Of a stretch of DNA of 63,307 bases, positions 1 to 8,511 are shown in pieces. Every line of letters begins with the position of its first letter. Position 1 is the first letter of the stretch. The position numbers were made by a program, and so were the translations under genes. Under the pieces are notes generated by a model. It saw nothing but the letters and a program-made list of their open reading frames with translations, was not told the DNA's origin and searched no databases. Source of the stretch: Parasporobacterium sp. (GTDB lineage Bacteria; Bacillota; Clostridia; Lachnospirales; Lachnospiraceae); contig JAFWOB010000195.1 in the NCBI GenBank assembly GCA_017510065.1, forward strand, positions 1 through 63,307, given 5' to 3'.

Positions 1-106
1 AGGCCAGGGACAGGTCTTCCTTTCCGTTTACCGGTACCCGGGAGATCACTTCGATCTTCCCTCTTTTTTCCTCGTGCAGCTTTAAGCTCTCTTCCGCGAT
101 CGTCAT
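1..106 (-). CDS. malic enzyme, N-terminal fragment (cut by window edge)
   Basis: The 35 visible codons begin MTIAEESLKLHEEKRGKIE and continue into ISRVPVNGKEDLSLA, the conserved N-terminus of bacterial NAD(P)-dependent malic enzymes just before their YTPGVA motif. The family decarboxylates malate oxidatively to pyruvate in the cytosol. The ATG at 106 is preceded by AGGAGA at 112-117. The gene is last in the visible minus-strand liv/preA series, 78 nt after the PreA-like gene. That suggests it takes up C4 acid from the island, although malic enzymes are also common housekeeping genes. The catalytic and nucleotide-binding parts lie outside the window. Confidence 0.8.
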   Translation of the reverse strand, partial: MTIAEESLKLHEEKRGKIEVISRVPVNGKEDLSLA

Positions 107-184
107 AACTTTTCTCCTGATATGTATTTCCCCGGACCTGGTCGGTGCGGGTCTTCAAATTAACAGATTCTGTCTTCTTGCGCT

Positions 185-1360
185 TCAGCCAAAAGAAATC
201 GCTTTCCTCGGACAGACGGAGGCGCAAAGTCCGCAGCATTCACACAATTCTTCCTCCACTTGGGCTTTTCCGCCGGAAAGATGAATGGAACGGCAAAAAG
301 CGATCTTTTCACAGATCCCGCAGCCGACACATTTTTCCGGGTCCACTTTTGCCGGCGGACCTATGGTATAGTCAAGCTCATTGACCGGTATCTCATATTT
401 GAGCGCCAGCCCCTTCATATCCGCGATCGAATCATATCCCTGTTCTTCCATAAACCGAAGAATCGAATCGTTAAACGCTTTTATGATCTCAAATCCTTCC
501 AGCATGATCTGGGTATGCATGAACACCAGATCAGCTCCGAACATGATGGTTTCGATGGCATGCTCCGGTTTGCTGATGCCTCCGCCGCCGATGATCGGCA
601 AAGCCGGAACCGCCTTATGAGCATCTGCTACAACCCGCTTGGAGGCTTCTTTGATGGCAGGACCATTGATCCCGCCGAAACTGCAGGAATCCATGGCAGC
701 CATACGCGGCTTTCCACCCTGATAGATATCGATCGGGTAGACTCCTTTCAGACTGCAGAAAGCTGTGATGCCTGCTGCTCCCGATTCCCAGGCAATCCTT
801 GCCAGGGAAGCTATATCCGTACCATACCCGGAGTATTTTACCCATACAGGGATCCGTACTTCCTGGGTAAGCCCGGAAATGATCTGCCGGGCAAGTTCGG
901 GATGATGGCTGATCGAAGCGCCGTACTGATAACCTTCCGCACCGGCTCCCAGTTTATCCGGCGGATTCGGACAGGCAAAGTTCAGTTCCACCCCGTCAGC
1001 TCCTGCCCGTTCAAACAGATCAGCCAGGAAAACCCAGCTCTCCACATTCAGACCGTCTCCCAGGATATTGACCAGGATCGGCATGTCCGTGGTGTCCTTG
1101 ATCTGTTCTATCATATCCACAGTTTTACGATAGTCCAGTCTGGTATCGCTCGGATTAAAGAAGTAGCCTCCTCTTTCCGCATACATTTTCCGGACCCCCG
1201 GACGCGGCTGTGAATAGGGCGTCTGTTTGATGCTGACTGCGCCTGCCCCGCATTCGGCTGCTTTTTTCAGAAGATCCGGCCGTCCTGTTAACGGCCCGGC
1301 TCCGACTGTAACGGGGCTTTTAAATACAACATTTCCGATCCTCTGTTCCAGTGTGCTCAT
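185..1360 (-). CDS. PreA-like dihydropyrimidine/dihydroorotate dehydrogenase-family flavoprotein with 4Fe-4S tail
   Basis: This 391-aa protein has an FMN-binding TIM barrel of the dihydroorotate dehydrogenase superfamily (about 1-300). Its catalytic-loop cysteine sits in ELNFACPNPP. A two-cluster ferredoxin domain follows (Cys344, 347, 350, 356 and Cys373, 376, 379, 383). The layout matches PreA, the catalytic subunit of NAD-dependent dihydropyrimidine dehydrogenase. The first cluster motif has five residues before its fourth cysteine instead of the usual three. No preT partner is seen nearby, so the electron partner is unknown. It follows livF by 22 nt with a good ribosome binding site (GGAGGA) and should be co-transcribed with the importer. 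The family reduces or oxidises C=C bonds in cyclic or unsaturated substrates; its substrate here is not known. Confidence 0.75.
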   Translation of the reverse strand: MSTLEQRIGNVVFKSPVTVGAGPLTGRPDLLKKAAECGAGAVSIKQTPYSQPRPGVRKMYAERGGYFFNPSDTRLDYRKTVDMIEQIKDTTDMPILVNILGDGLNVESWVFLADLFERAGADGVELNFACPNPPDKLGAGAEGYQYGASISHHPELARQIISGLTQEVRIPVWVKYSGYGTDIASLARIAWESGAAGITAFCSLKGVYPIDIYQGGKPRMAAMDSCSFGGINGPAIKEASKRVVADAHKAVPALPIIGGGGISKPEHAIETIMFGADLVFMHTQIMLEGFEIIKAFNDSILRFMEEQGYDSIADMKGLALKYEIPVNELDYTIGPPAKVDPEKCVGCGICEKIAFCRSIHLSGGKAQVEEELCECCGLCASVCPRKAISFG

Positions 1361-1382
1361 AGTCAGTCCTCCGATCGATCCA

Positions 1383-2096
1383 TTAACCGCCCAGATAGAT
1401 CTCTCTTACTTTATCGTCATTTGCCAGCACTTTTGCGTCGCCGCTCAATGCCACTTCGCCGGTTTCTATGACATAAGCCCTTGAAGCAAACTGCAGGGCA
1501 AGATTGGCATCCTGTTCCACCAGGAGGATCGTTGTTCCGCTCTTATTAATGCCCGCAATCGCTTCAAACAGCGATTCCACCAGCACGGGAGCAAGTCCCA
1601 TGGAAAGTTCGTCGATCAAAAGAAGCTTCGGCCTTGACATCAATGCCCTTCCCACGGCCAGCATCTGCTGCTCGCCTCCGGAAAGGCTTCCGCCCTTCTG
1701 GCTGAGCCGTTCCTTGAGCCTTGGGAAAATGCTGAAGATCAGATCATAATCTGCGCTCATATCGTCCTTCTTGGAGCGGGTATAGGCGCCCATCTTAAGG
1801 TTTTCCGCAACACTCAGCTCACTGAAGATCTGCCTGCCTTCCGGTACCAGAGCGATCCCCATTTTTACGATCTTATCGGATCCCATTTTGGTAATATCCG
1901 TTCCGTTATAGGAAATGGTACCTGAGGATTTCGGCATTACGCCTGCGATACATTTCATCAGGGTTGATTTTCCCGCGCCGTTGGCACCGATGACTGTTAC
2001 GATCTCGCCTTCCTCAACTTCCAGGGAAACCCCCTTTAACGCCTCGATACTGCCGTAATGCGCCTTGACATTATCCACTTTCAGAATGGTGCTCAT
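1383..2096 (-). CDS. livF: branched-chain amino acid-type ABC transporter ATP-binding protein LivF
   Basis: This 237-aa ABC ATPase has Walker A GANGAGKST, signature LSGGEQQ and Walker B LLLIDELSMGL, the pattern of LivF. It energises import together with LivG, through the LivH/LivM membrane channel. Its ATG overlaps the end of livG by 4 nt, so translation is coupled, and AGGAGG precedes the start. Liv-type systems carry branched-chain amino acids but also urea, aromatic acids and other small amides and acids. Next to a catabolic gene set, leucine is not the obvious cargo. Confidence 0.93.
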   Translation of the reverse strand: MSTILKVDNVKAHYGSIEALKGVSLEVEEGEIVTVIGANGAGKSTLMKCIAGVMPKSSGTISYNGTDITKMGSDKIVKMGIALVPEGRQIFSELSVAENLKMGAYTRSKKDDMSADYDLIFSIFPRLKERLSQKGGSLSGGEQQMLAVGRALMSRPKLLLIDELSMGLAPVLVESLFEAIAGINKSGTTILLVEQDANLALQFASRAYVIETGEVALSGDAKVLANDDKVREIYLGG

Positions 2097-2866
2097 TGTC
2101 TCACACCTCCTTTGCCGAGATAGGCTTCGATCACGACGGGATCGTGCTGTACATCCTGAGGAACGCCTTCCGCAATCTTCTGCCCGTGATCAAGTACGGT
2201 TACCATATCGGAAATACCCATGGCAACTCTCATATTATGTTCCACGATCAGGATCGTGATCCCATCGGACTTGATTTTGTTAATGATATCCACAAGTTCT
2301 TCGCTTTCCGAGGGATTCATGCCTGCTGCCGGTTCGTCCAGTAACAAAAGGGCAGGATCCAGTGCCAGTGCACGCGCAATCTCCAGTAAGCGCTTTTTTC
2401 CGTAGGGGAGACTGCCTGCTTTCATGTTCACGGTATCCCCGAGGCCGACGTATTCCAGGAGTTCCCTGGCCTTCTGCTCGGATCCTCTTTCTTCCCGGAA
2501 TGCCTTCGGAGTACACAGAATGGTTTCCACAAGGGACTGTTTCGTTTTCAGATGTCTTCCGATCATGACGTTTTCCTTGGTGGACAGATCGTCGAACAGC
2601 AGGATATTCTGAAATGTCCTTCCGATCCCCAGAGCTGCCACATCATGGGATTTCATCTTGCCGACCGGTTTTTCCTTATAGTAGATCTCACCCGTTGTCG
2701 GGGTGTAGATTCCGGAGATCATGTTAAACAGAGTTGTCTTACCTGCTCCGTTCGGTCCCAGCAGAGCATGGACCGTACCTTCCTCTACCGTCATGTTGAC
2801 GCTGTCAACTGCCACAAGACCTCCGAACTGCATCGTGGCATTTTCGGTTTTCAATATCGTACCCAT
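2093..2866 (-). CDS. livG: branched-chain amino acid-type ABC transporter ATP-binding protein LivG
   Basis: This 257-aa ATPase has Walker A GPNGAGKTT, a LivG-type signature region (YGKKRLLEIARAL), Walker B LLLLDEPAAGM, and the long C-terminal segment typical of LivG rather than LivF. It pairs with LivF as the motor of the importer. It starts 3 nt after the end of livM with a perfect AAAGGAGG ribosome binding site, in the order livH-livM-livG-livF. Confidence 0.93.
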   Translation of the reverse strand: MGTILKTENATMQFGGLVAVDSVNMTVEEGTVHALLGPNGAGKTTLFNMISGIYTPTTGEIYYKEKPVGKMKSHDVAALGIGRTFQNILLFDDLSTKENVMIGRHLKTKQSLVETILCTPKAFREERGSEQKARELLEYVGLGDTVNMKAGSLPYGKKRLLEIARALALDPALLLLDEPAAGMNPSESEELVDIINKIKSDGITILIVEHNMRVAMGISDMVTVLDHGQKIAEGVPQDVQHDPVVIEAYLGKGGVRQ

Positions 2867-2869
2867 GCG

Positions 2870-3877
2870 CTAGACCTCCTTTCCCGTTCCTGCCGGTTCC
2901 TTCTGTTTCTTACGGAACAGAAGTTCCAGCTTATCCAGTCCGAGCTGGATCGGATAAACGATGCCTCTAGGCATGAACCGCAGGATGATCACGATCAAAG
3001 CCCCGTAGATCGTCAGCTCATAACGGCTGAAGTTTCTCAAAAGTTCCGGAAGAAGTCCTGCGATCAGGGAACCGATCACGCCGCCTCCGAGATCTCCCAT
3101 ACCGCCTATGATACCCATGGTCAGGATCTTGAAGGACATATTGTTGACCGTAAAGGCTTCTGCCTGGATATAACGGATATTGAAGGCATACAGAACGCCT
3201 GCCAGTCCGCACATGGCAGATGTGATGGCAAAGATCAGGAGTTTGTAGCGGTTTACATTGATGCCCATGGCAGCTGCCGCGATCTGATTGCCCTTGATGG
3301 CTTTCAGCGCCCGTCCGGTCTTGGAATTCACCAGCCGGAAGCAGATGAACAGGACAACCAGCACAAAGGCCAGCGTCATCAGGTAATACTGCAGTTTATT
3401 CATATTTTCCCCGAACCACTGGACCTGGCGGATGCCGGTAATACCGGATGCGCCTCCGGTGAACTGGGAATTATTGATGATCAGGTAAATGATCGTATTG
3501 ATACCTGCTGTTGACAGTCCCAGGAAAATGAAATTCAGTTTTGTTGCAGGGAAGCCCAGGACAAAACCTACCAGGAAGCACAGCACAACTGCCGCGATCA
3601 GGGCGATTGGGAACGGAACGCCGCAGTTCATCACCAGAAGAACGGAAGTATAAGCGCCGATCCCGTAAAATCCTGCAGTTCCCAGAGAAATCTGCCCGGA
3701 ATAACCGATCAGAAGGTTCATGGAAGAGCCGAGGATCACATAGATCGCCAGATTAATGAAGATATTCATATAATACCTGTTATCCCGCATAATGACAGGA
3801 ACCAGGATTGCTGCCAGGATGGCGATCACGATAATGATCTTTGTTCTGAGTTTAACGGATCTAAACATATCACGCAT
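2870..3877 (-). CDS. livM: branched-chain amino acid-type ABC transporter permease LivM
   Basis: This is a polytopic permease of about 335 aa with the LivM signature (GYSGQISLGTAGFYGIGAYT near residue 60) and the conserved EAA-like loop around SFKILTMGIIGGMGDLGG. I place the start at the ATG at 3877, because AAGGGGG lies 8 nt upstream; an in-frame GTG at 3886 would sit on top of that ribosome binding site. It forms the channel heterodimer with LivH in the cytoplasmic membrane. Confidence 0.92.
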   Translation of the reverse strand: MRDMFRSVKLRTKIIIVIAILAAILVPVIMRDNRYYMNIFINLAIYVILGSSMNLLIGYSGQISLGTAGFYGIGAYTSVLLVMNCGVPFPIALIAAVVLCFLVGFVLGFPATKLNFIFLGLSTAGINTIIYLIINNSQFTGGASGITGIRQVQWFGENMNKLQYYLMTLAFVLVVLFICFRLVNSKTGRALKAIKGNQIAAAAMGINVNRYKLLIFAITSAMCGLAGVLYAFNIRYIQAEAFTVNNMSFKILTMGIIGGMGDLGGGVIGSLIAGLLPELLRNFSRYELTIYGALIVIILRFMPRGIVYPIQLGLDKLELLFRKKQKEPAGTGKEV

Positions 3878-3890
3878 CGCATTCACCCCC

Positions 3891-4769
3891 TTATACCTTA
3901 AAGATGCTCTTCCGTCCCAGGATACCCTGCGGCCGTACGAAGAGGATGATGATCAGGAAGATAAATGCAAAGGCGTCCTTATAAGCCGATGAAATATAGG
4001 TGGCGCCTAAGGTCTCTATCAGACCCAGGAGAACACCGCCCAGGATTGCACCGGCAGAATTGCCGAATCCGCCCATAACCGCTGCGATCAGGGCTTTCAG
4101 ACCAATGCTGGCGCCGACGGTGGTCGTAACCGTATAGATCGGTGCGGTAAAGACGCCGGCGATGGAAGCAAGTGCCGCCGCGATTGCATAGGTGATCACT
4201 GTGATTCTGCTGTAATTCACGCCCATAAGGGAAGCCGCAAAGGCATTCATGGAAACAGAAGACATGGCAAGTCCTGTTTTGGTCTTTTTCATAAAGATAA
4301 ACAGAGCAATGACAAGGATCACCGCAACTCCGATAATGATCAGATTCTGGGGCATGATGCTGATATTATCCGTGATCTGGATCGGCGTGCTTCCGAAAAG
4401 AGCCGGGAAGGTATGCGCTTCCGTTCCGAATACCAGCTGTGCGGCGTTCCGAAGGAAGGTTGCCATACCGATCGTGGTAATAAACAGATATAGGGACGAT
4501 ACCTTCAGGATCGGCCGGAAGATCGCCCGTTCCAGCAAAAGCAGCACGATCACTGTAATAATAATGGACAGGATCAGGGCAACAATAAACGGCAGCGCGG
4601 CTGTAACATAAAAGGTAAAGCCCAGAAACATACCGATCATATAAATGTCGCCCATGGCGAAGTTCGCAGTTTTTAAGGTTCCGAACAGAATGGTATAGGC
4701 CAGTGCGATAATGGCATAGATCGCTCCGACGGATATACCGCTGATCAGGCATTGAATCAAGATACTCAT
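3891..4769 (-). CDS. livH: branched-chain amino acid-type ABC transporter permease LivH
   Basis: This 292-aa permease has about eight hydrophobic segments and typical LivH sequence (ISGISVGAIYAIIALAYTI at the N-terminus, IAAVMGGFGNSAGAILGG in the coupling region). It dimerises with LivM. It begins 77 nt after the end of the binding-protein gene, with a 12-bp hairpin in the gap that could set the ratio of binding protein to permease mRNA. Confidence 0.92.
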   Translation of the reverse strand: MSILIQCLISGISVGAIYAIIALAYTILFGTLKTANFAMGDIYMIGMFLGFTFYVTAALPFIVALILSIIITVIVLLLLERAIFRPILKVSSLYLFITTIGMATFLRNAAQLVFGTEAHTFPALFGSTPIQITDNISIMPQNLIIIGVAVILVIALFIFMKKTKTGLAMSSVSMNAFAASLMGVNYSRITVITYAIAAALASIAGVFTAPIYTVTTTVGASIGLKALIAAVMGGFGNSAGAILGGVLLGLIETLGATYISSAYKDAFAFIFLIIILFVRPQGILGRKSIFKV

Positions 4770-4791
4770 TTCAAATCCCTCTCCCTTTGAT

Positions 4792-4819
4792 TATGCCTGC
4801 AGGTTTCCCTGCAGGCATA
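4792..4819 (-). promoter_or_regulatory. intercistronic hairpin between livK and livH
   Basis: There is a perfect 12-bp inverted repeat, TATGCCTGCAGG with CCTGCAGGCATA, and a 4-nt loop. No T-run follows on the minus strand, so it is better read as an mRNA-stabilising or processing hairpin after livK than as a full terminator. Such hairpins often let the binding protein be made in excess over the permease genes. Confidence 0.6.
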
Positions 4820-4846
4820 TCATTGACAAGCTGTTTTGTTAGCAGA

Positions 4847-6016
4847 TTATTTGATCAGTTCTTCTACGCCTTCAGCGTTGTAGCAGACGATATAGGACTT
4901 GTCCAGGCACTCGCCGTTTTCAGCCGGAGTCAGGGTTCCCTGAAGGCCTTCTACGGAAGATGCCTTGATGGCTTCATTTAACTTCACTGTGAAATCAGAT
5001 GCATTGACATCATACGGTCCCATGTTGTTCAGAGCAGTTGCCAGCAGATACATACCATCGTACTGACGAACGGTAACTGCGCCGGGTGCCATATGCTGGT
5101 CATCGATCTCTTTGAACTCTTCGATATATTTTACAGATCTTTCATCTGTGAATGCGGAAGACCATGCAACCGGATAGATAACGCCTGCGCGCTGTTCCGG
5201 TGTGGTAGCTTCGATGAAGGAAGCATTGGAGAAGTTTCCGTCACCGCAGATCACGGTTTCTGTTCCGATGAGCTGCTTGATCTGATCCATCATGGTTGCA
5301 CGCTGTGTTACTTCACCGCCCCAGATGATCACACAGTCAACTTCTTTGCTCTTCATGCTGAGGAACTGTCCTGTATAATCGCTGTCGCCGACCACATAAG
5401 TCTGTGCATCCGCAAATTCCATTCCAAGGGCATCGAGTGCTCTCTTGCAGAATTCATAACCGGACTGGCCCTGGTCATTGTTGCAGTACATCATGCCGAG
5501 TTTGGTCTTTCCAAGATCATTTACCAGGTAATTCACCAGGGAAGCTGCCATGATCCTGTCCTGCGGAACGCAGAGGTATACATATTCATATCCGCTGTCA
5601 ACAACCTTTTCGGAAGATCCGGAAGGAGTAAAGCAGGGAACCTGTGCTTCTTCATAAACACTGATGCCGGCAAGGGTAACTACGGCATTCAGATGTCCGA
5701 ACACAGCCTTGACACCATCCTGGTAAACCAGCTTGTTTGCGACGGAAACCGCTTCCGTAGCATCATACTTATCATCGCCGGTGATCAATTCAAAATCATA
5801 ATACTGGCTGTAGCCGCTTTCATTGATCTCATTTAACGCTACCTGGAGACCATACAGCTGGGTATTGGCTCCGCGGGCACCGTCACCGGTAAAACAGGTT
5901 GCAAGACCGATCTTAATGGTCTGCTTTTCCTGGGCTTCTCCTGCAAATGCAGTCATAACGCCGAGGATCATGGTAAGTGCCAGACAGATCGCTACGATCT
6001 TTTTCAAATTCTTCAT
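4847..6016 (-). CDS. livK: ABC transporter substrate-binding protein, LivK-type
   Basis: This is a type I periplasmic-binding-fold protein of 389 aa. The mature part opens with KIGLATCFTGDGARG and has the two-lobe Liv/Leu-binding pattern. The start at 6016 has AAGGAAG about 8 nt upstream; a longer reading frame to 6058 lacks a comparable site. The N-terminus MKNLKKIVAICLALTMILG with an AFA cleavage region is a signal peptide, but there is no lipobox cysteine at the cleavage point, unlike most Gram-positive binding proteins. It is the first gene of the transporter operon and faces the plus-strand racemase genes across a shared regulatory region. Confidence 0.88.
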   Translation of the reverse strand: MKNLKKIVAICLALTMILGVMTAFAGEAQEKQTIKIGLATCFTGDGARGANTQLYGLQVALNEINESGYSQYYDFELITGDDKYDATEAVSVANKLVYQDGVKAVFGHLNAVVTLAGISVYEEAQVPCFTPSGSSEKVVDSGYEYVYLCVPQDRIMAASLVNYLVNDLGKTKLGMMYCNNDQGQSGYEFCKRALDALGMEFADAQTYVVGDSDYTGQFLSMKSKEVDCVIIWGGEVTQRATMMDQIKQLIGTETVICGDGNFSNASFIEATTPEQRAGVIYPVAWSSAFTDERSVKYIEEFKEIDDQHMAPGAVTVRQYDGMYLLATALNNMGPYDVNASDFTVKLNEAIKASSVEGLQGTLTPAENGECLDKSYIVCYNAEGVEELIK

Positions 6017-6115
6017 ACTTTTTCTTCCTTTCCAATATAGTTTTTTTACAGTTGTCAAACTCTTTTTTACGTACTGTACACTTTGATACTACCCGCCGTA
6101 ATGTCAAAAAGCAAA

Positions 6116-6131
6116 GTATACATATGCATAC
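6116..6131. promoter_or_regulatory. GTATAC palindrome between livK and the racemase genes (candidate operator)
   Basis: GTATACATATGCATAC is a near-perfect 16-bp palindrome (one transition per arm) midway between the divergent starts at 6016 and 6236. GntR-family regulators often bind operators with a GTATAC core; the Bacillus gnt operator is an example. The 11-mer CATATGTATAC on the minus strand recurs at 13515-13525, upstream of the amidohydrolase gene. That it binds the GntR protein encoded at 9514-10212 is inference. Confidence 0.5.
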
Positions 6132-6162
6132 AAAAGTCCACCTGATTATTAGCATGTATAAC

Positions 6163-6192
6163 TTGCGCTGCCCGATTTCACCTGCCTATAAT
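6163..6192 (+). promoter_or_regulatory. sigma-A promoter of the racemase/pyrKD operon
   Basis: The -35 is TTGCGC (6163-6168) and the -10 is a perfect TATAAT (6187-6192), with an 18-bp spacer. Transcription should begin near 6199. An in-frame ATG at 6191 overlaps the -10 box, so it cannot be the translation start. This supports the ATG at 6236. Confidence 0.65.
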
Positions 6193-6235
6193 GACTGTAT
6201 CTATAGAAGAAAAACTGCAGAAGGAGAATGGGAAA

Positions 6236-6976
6236 ATGCTTGATACAAGCGGGTTCGATTATGTAGACGGAAAAAGAGGCCGCATCGGTCTGATCACGCC
6301 TGCTCCCGGCAGTTCCACCGAATGGGAGTTCAATCATTATAAACCGGAAGATGTGGCCGTTCTGACCACCCGGGTACCCCTGTTCGGTATTTCCTATGAG
6401 GGGATCGCCAAAATGCTGACCTATGTGGATCAGGCTGCCATGATGCTGGCAGAAAGTTCTGTGGTGGATATGATCCTGTTCAGCTGCACGGCGGGCAGTT
6501 TTCTGGGGGGCGGCAGTTTTGACGAAGAGCTGACGGCACACCTGGAAGAGATCACCGGCGTTCGGTGTACGACCACCAGCTCCTGCATCAAACAGGCAGT
6601 CCGGGCGCTGAATGTCAAAAAGCTCCATGTGGTAACTCCCTATTCTGCTGAGATCAATCTGCTGGAAAAGAAGTTTCTGGAAGAGATCGGGATAGAAGTG
6701 CTGAGTATCTCCGGTGCTCTCCTTACGATATCCCAGAACACTCCGAAAGTCCCGGCCCGGGTCATGGCACAGTACGCCAGAGAAGCAGATACCAAAGAGG
6801 CAGATGCCATGTTCATCAGCTGCACGGGACTCCATGTGGACGGTATCATTTGTTCTTTGGAAGAAGAACTGGGAAAACCTGTGATCACCAGCAATCAGTG
6901 CGGATTGTGGGGATCATTGAGACTGCTCGGGATAAAAGACGACATCCCGGAACTGGGAAGCCTGTTCCGGTACTGA
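6236..6976 (+). CDS. Asp/Glu racemase-superfamily protein (maleate isomerase-like), two-cysteine form
   Basis: This 246-aa protein has the Asp/Glu/hydantoin racemase fold, closest in pattern to maleate cis-trans isomerase and arylmalonate decarboxylase. Both catalytic cysteines are present: Cys84 in LFSCTAGSF and Cys196 in FISCTGLH. Two-cysteine members racemise or isomerise small dicarboxylates or hydantoins by moving protons. The start at 6236 has AAGGAG 9 nt upstream. It is first in a four-gene plus-strand operon (two racemase-family genes, pyrK-like, pyrD-like). Maleate isomerisation to fumarate would suit the lyase and malic enzyme nearby, but a hydantoin- or carbamoyl-acid racemase is equally possible. 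Confidence 0.72.
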   Translation: MLDTSGFDYVDGKRGRIGLITPAPGSSTEWEFNHYKPEDVAVLTTRVPLFGISYEGIAKMLTYVDQAAMMLAESSVVDMILFSCTAGSFLGGGSFDEELTAHLEEITGVRCTTTSSCIKQAVRALNVKKLHVVTPYSAEINLLEKKFLEEIGIEVLSISGALLTISQNTPKVPARVMAQYAREADTKEADAMFISCTGLHVDGIICSLEEELGKPVITSNQCGLWGSLRLLGIKDDIPELGSLFRY

Positions 6977-7004
6977 ATGTCCCGGATACAAAAAGGAGAA
7001 CGAT

Positions 7005-7733
7005 ATGGGAGACAGATTCACTGACGGATACAGAGGAAGGATCGGGCTGGTAGCGACTGCCCCCGGAAACGCCACGGAAGCGGACTTTAACCGGTACCGG
7101 CCGGAAGGAGTGGCAGTTATGACGACCCGCACGCCTCTTTCCAGTTCCACTCCCGAAGGGATCGCGCAGATGAATCAATACACGGATGCAGCCGTTCATA
7201 TGCTGGCAGAAAATGCGTACTGTGATATCATTCTTCTGAGCAGCACTGCCGGCAGTTTTCTGGACGGTGAAGAAGCAGATCGGGCAAAAGCCGAATTACT
7301 CAGCCGTGAAACGGGCACAAAAGTGATCACCTCGGCAGGCTGCATGCTGAAAGCGCTTCATGCCGTCAGTGCAGAAAAGATCACCCTGATCACTCCCTCT
7401 TCTCCTGCCCTGAACAAAGTGGAACTGGCTTTTCTGGAAACAGCAGGGTTTACGATCGCAGCAGTGGGAGGGTTTTCTTTTTCCAGCCCCAGACAGATCC
7501 TGTGCGTCTCCCCTGAGGAGGTAGTACAGATGGTCCTGGATACCGATGTTTCGGAATCGGATGCAGTGCTTCTGAGCTGTTCCGGCCTTCATGTCATGGA
7601 AGTGATCGAACCGTTGGAACAGACACTTGGCAAATGCGTTTTGGCCAGCAACCAGTTCGGATTATGGGGATCTGTGCGTGAACTCGGGATCACAGACCGG
7701 ATCCGCGGCTGCGGCAGATTATTTACCTATTAG
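7005..7733 (+). CDS. Asp/Glu racemase-superfamily protein, single-cysteine paralogue
   Basis: This 242-aa protein is clearly paralogous to the preceding one (GRIGL near the N-terminus, TAGSF, SGLHVMEV, NQFGLWGSVRELGI at the C-terminus). The first catalytic cysteine is replaced by serine (Ser80 in LLSSTAGSF), while the second is kept (Cys192 in LLSCSGLH). A single cysteine at this position is the arrangement of arylmalonate decarboxylases, which also lack the first cysteine. It may therefore decarboxylate, or act one-sidedly, rather than racemise. AAGGAG lies about 8 nt before the start, 28 nt after the first paralogue. Confidence 0.7.
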   Translation: MGDRFTDGYRGRIGLVATAPGNATEADFNRYRPEGVAVMTTRTPLSSSTPEGIAQMNQYTDAAVHMLAENAYCDIILLSSTAGSFLDGEEADRAKAELLSRETGTKVITSAGCMLKALHAVSAEKITLITPSSPALNKVELAFLETAGFTIAAVGGFSFSSPRQILCVSPEEVVQMVLDTDVSESDAVLLSCSGLHVMEVIEPLEQTLGKCVLASNQFGLWGSVRELGITDRIRGCGRLFTY

Positions 7734-7764
7734 TATGCGGCTTGTATAAAACGAAAGGAGAGCC

Positions 7765-8511
7765 ATGAAAGCAGAACTGATCAAAAAACAGACGATCACC
7801 GGCAAGGATACTTTATATGTTTTCCGATGCCCGGAGATTGCTGAAAAAGCCTTGCCCGGGCAATTTGTGGAAGTAAAACTGTCCGCTGAATTCTTCCTTC
7901 GAAGACCTGTCAGCATCTTCGACTGCGACGGGAGCGAAACCATTTCTTTGCTGGTAAGATCCGTCGGAAAAGGCACCGAGTATATGCTCTCTCTGGAAGA
8001 AGGGACTGCCCTGGATATCCTGGGGCCTCTGGGAAAGGGCTTTTCTCTTCCGACTGATCCCGGCAAATGTCTTCTTGTCGGCGGAGGAATCGGGCTGGCA
8101 CCTTTGTATTATCTGGCGAAATGCCTGAAAAAGCAGGGAAATGAAGTACAGCTGTTCTTCTCTCCCCGCCGGGATGCACAGCTTCTGGACGCGGTTGAAA
8201 GTGATCTTCTTCCGACTGTCATTGCCGAAAACAGGAAGGATATTGCAGACAGACTGCCGCATTCTATAGATGGAATGCAGTATGTCTTTTCCTGCGGACC
8301 GGAAGGGCTTTTGGAGCAGACAGCCAGGGAGTGTATAAAAAAGGATATCTCCTGCCAGGTCTCCATGGAACGCAGAATGGGCTGCGGGATCGATCTGTGT
8401 AAGGGATGTGTCGTGGCAGTTTATACAGAAAACGGACTGGAATACAAAAAAGCCTGCTGTGACGGTCCTGTATTTGACGCAAAGGAGGTGGCTTTCCATG
8501 AAAAACCTTGA
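7765..8511 (+). CDS. PyrK-like FAD/2Fe-2S electron-transfer subunit
   Basis: This 248-aa protein of the ferredoxin-NADP reductase superfamily has an FAD-binding RRPVSI motif at 47-52 and the NAD-binding glycine loop GGGIGLAPL near 106. Its C-terminal 2Fe-2S site is Cys207, Cys212, Cys215 and Cys231 or Cys232 (MGCGIDLCKGC, ACCDGPVF), the pattern of the electron-transfer subunit of type 1B dihydroorotate dehydrogenase. It passes electrons between NAD(H) and the FMN subunit encoded next. It overlaps that gene by 14 nt. With no other de novo pyrimidine genes near, a catabolic, orotate-reducing type of use is plausible. Confidence 0.82.
   Translation: MKAELIKKQTITGKDTLYVFRCPEIAEKALPGQFVEVKLSAEFFLRRPVSIFDCDGSETISLLVRSVGKGTEYMLSLEEGTALDILGPLGKGFSLPTDPGKCLLVGGGIGLAPLYYLAKCLKKQGNEVQLFFSPRRDAQLLDAVESDLLPTVIAENRKDIADRLPHSIDGMQYVFSCGPEGLLEQTARECIKKDISCQVSMERRMGCGIDLCKGCVVAVYTENGLEYKKACCDGPVFDAKEVAFHEKP

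Noticed and set aside
6191-6235. Longer N-terminus for the first racemase-fold protein
   Set aside because: The ATG at 6191 overlaps the TATAAT -10 box, so it would lie upstream of the transcript start.
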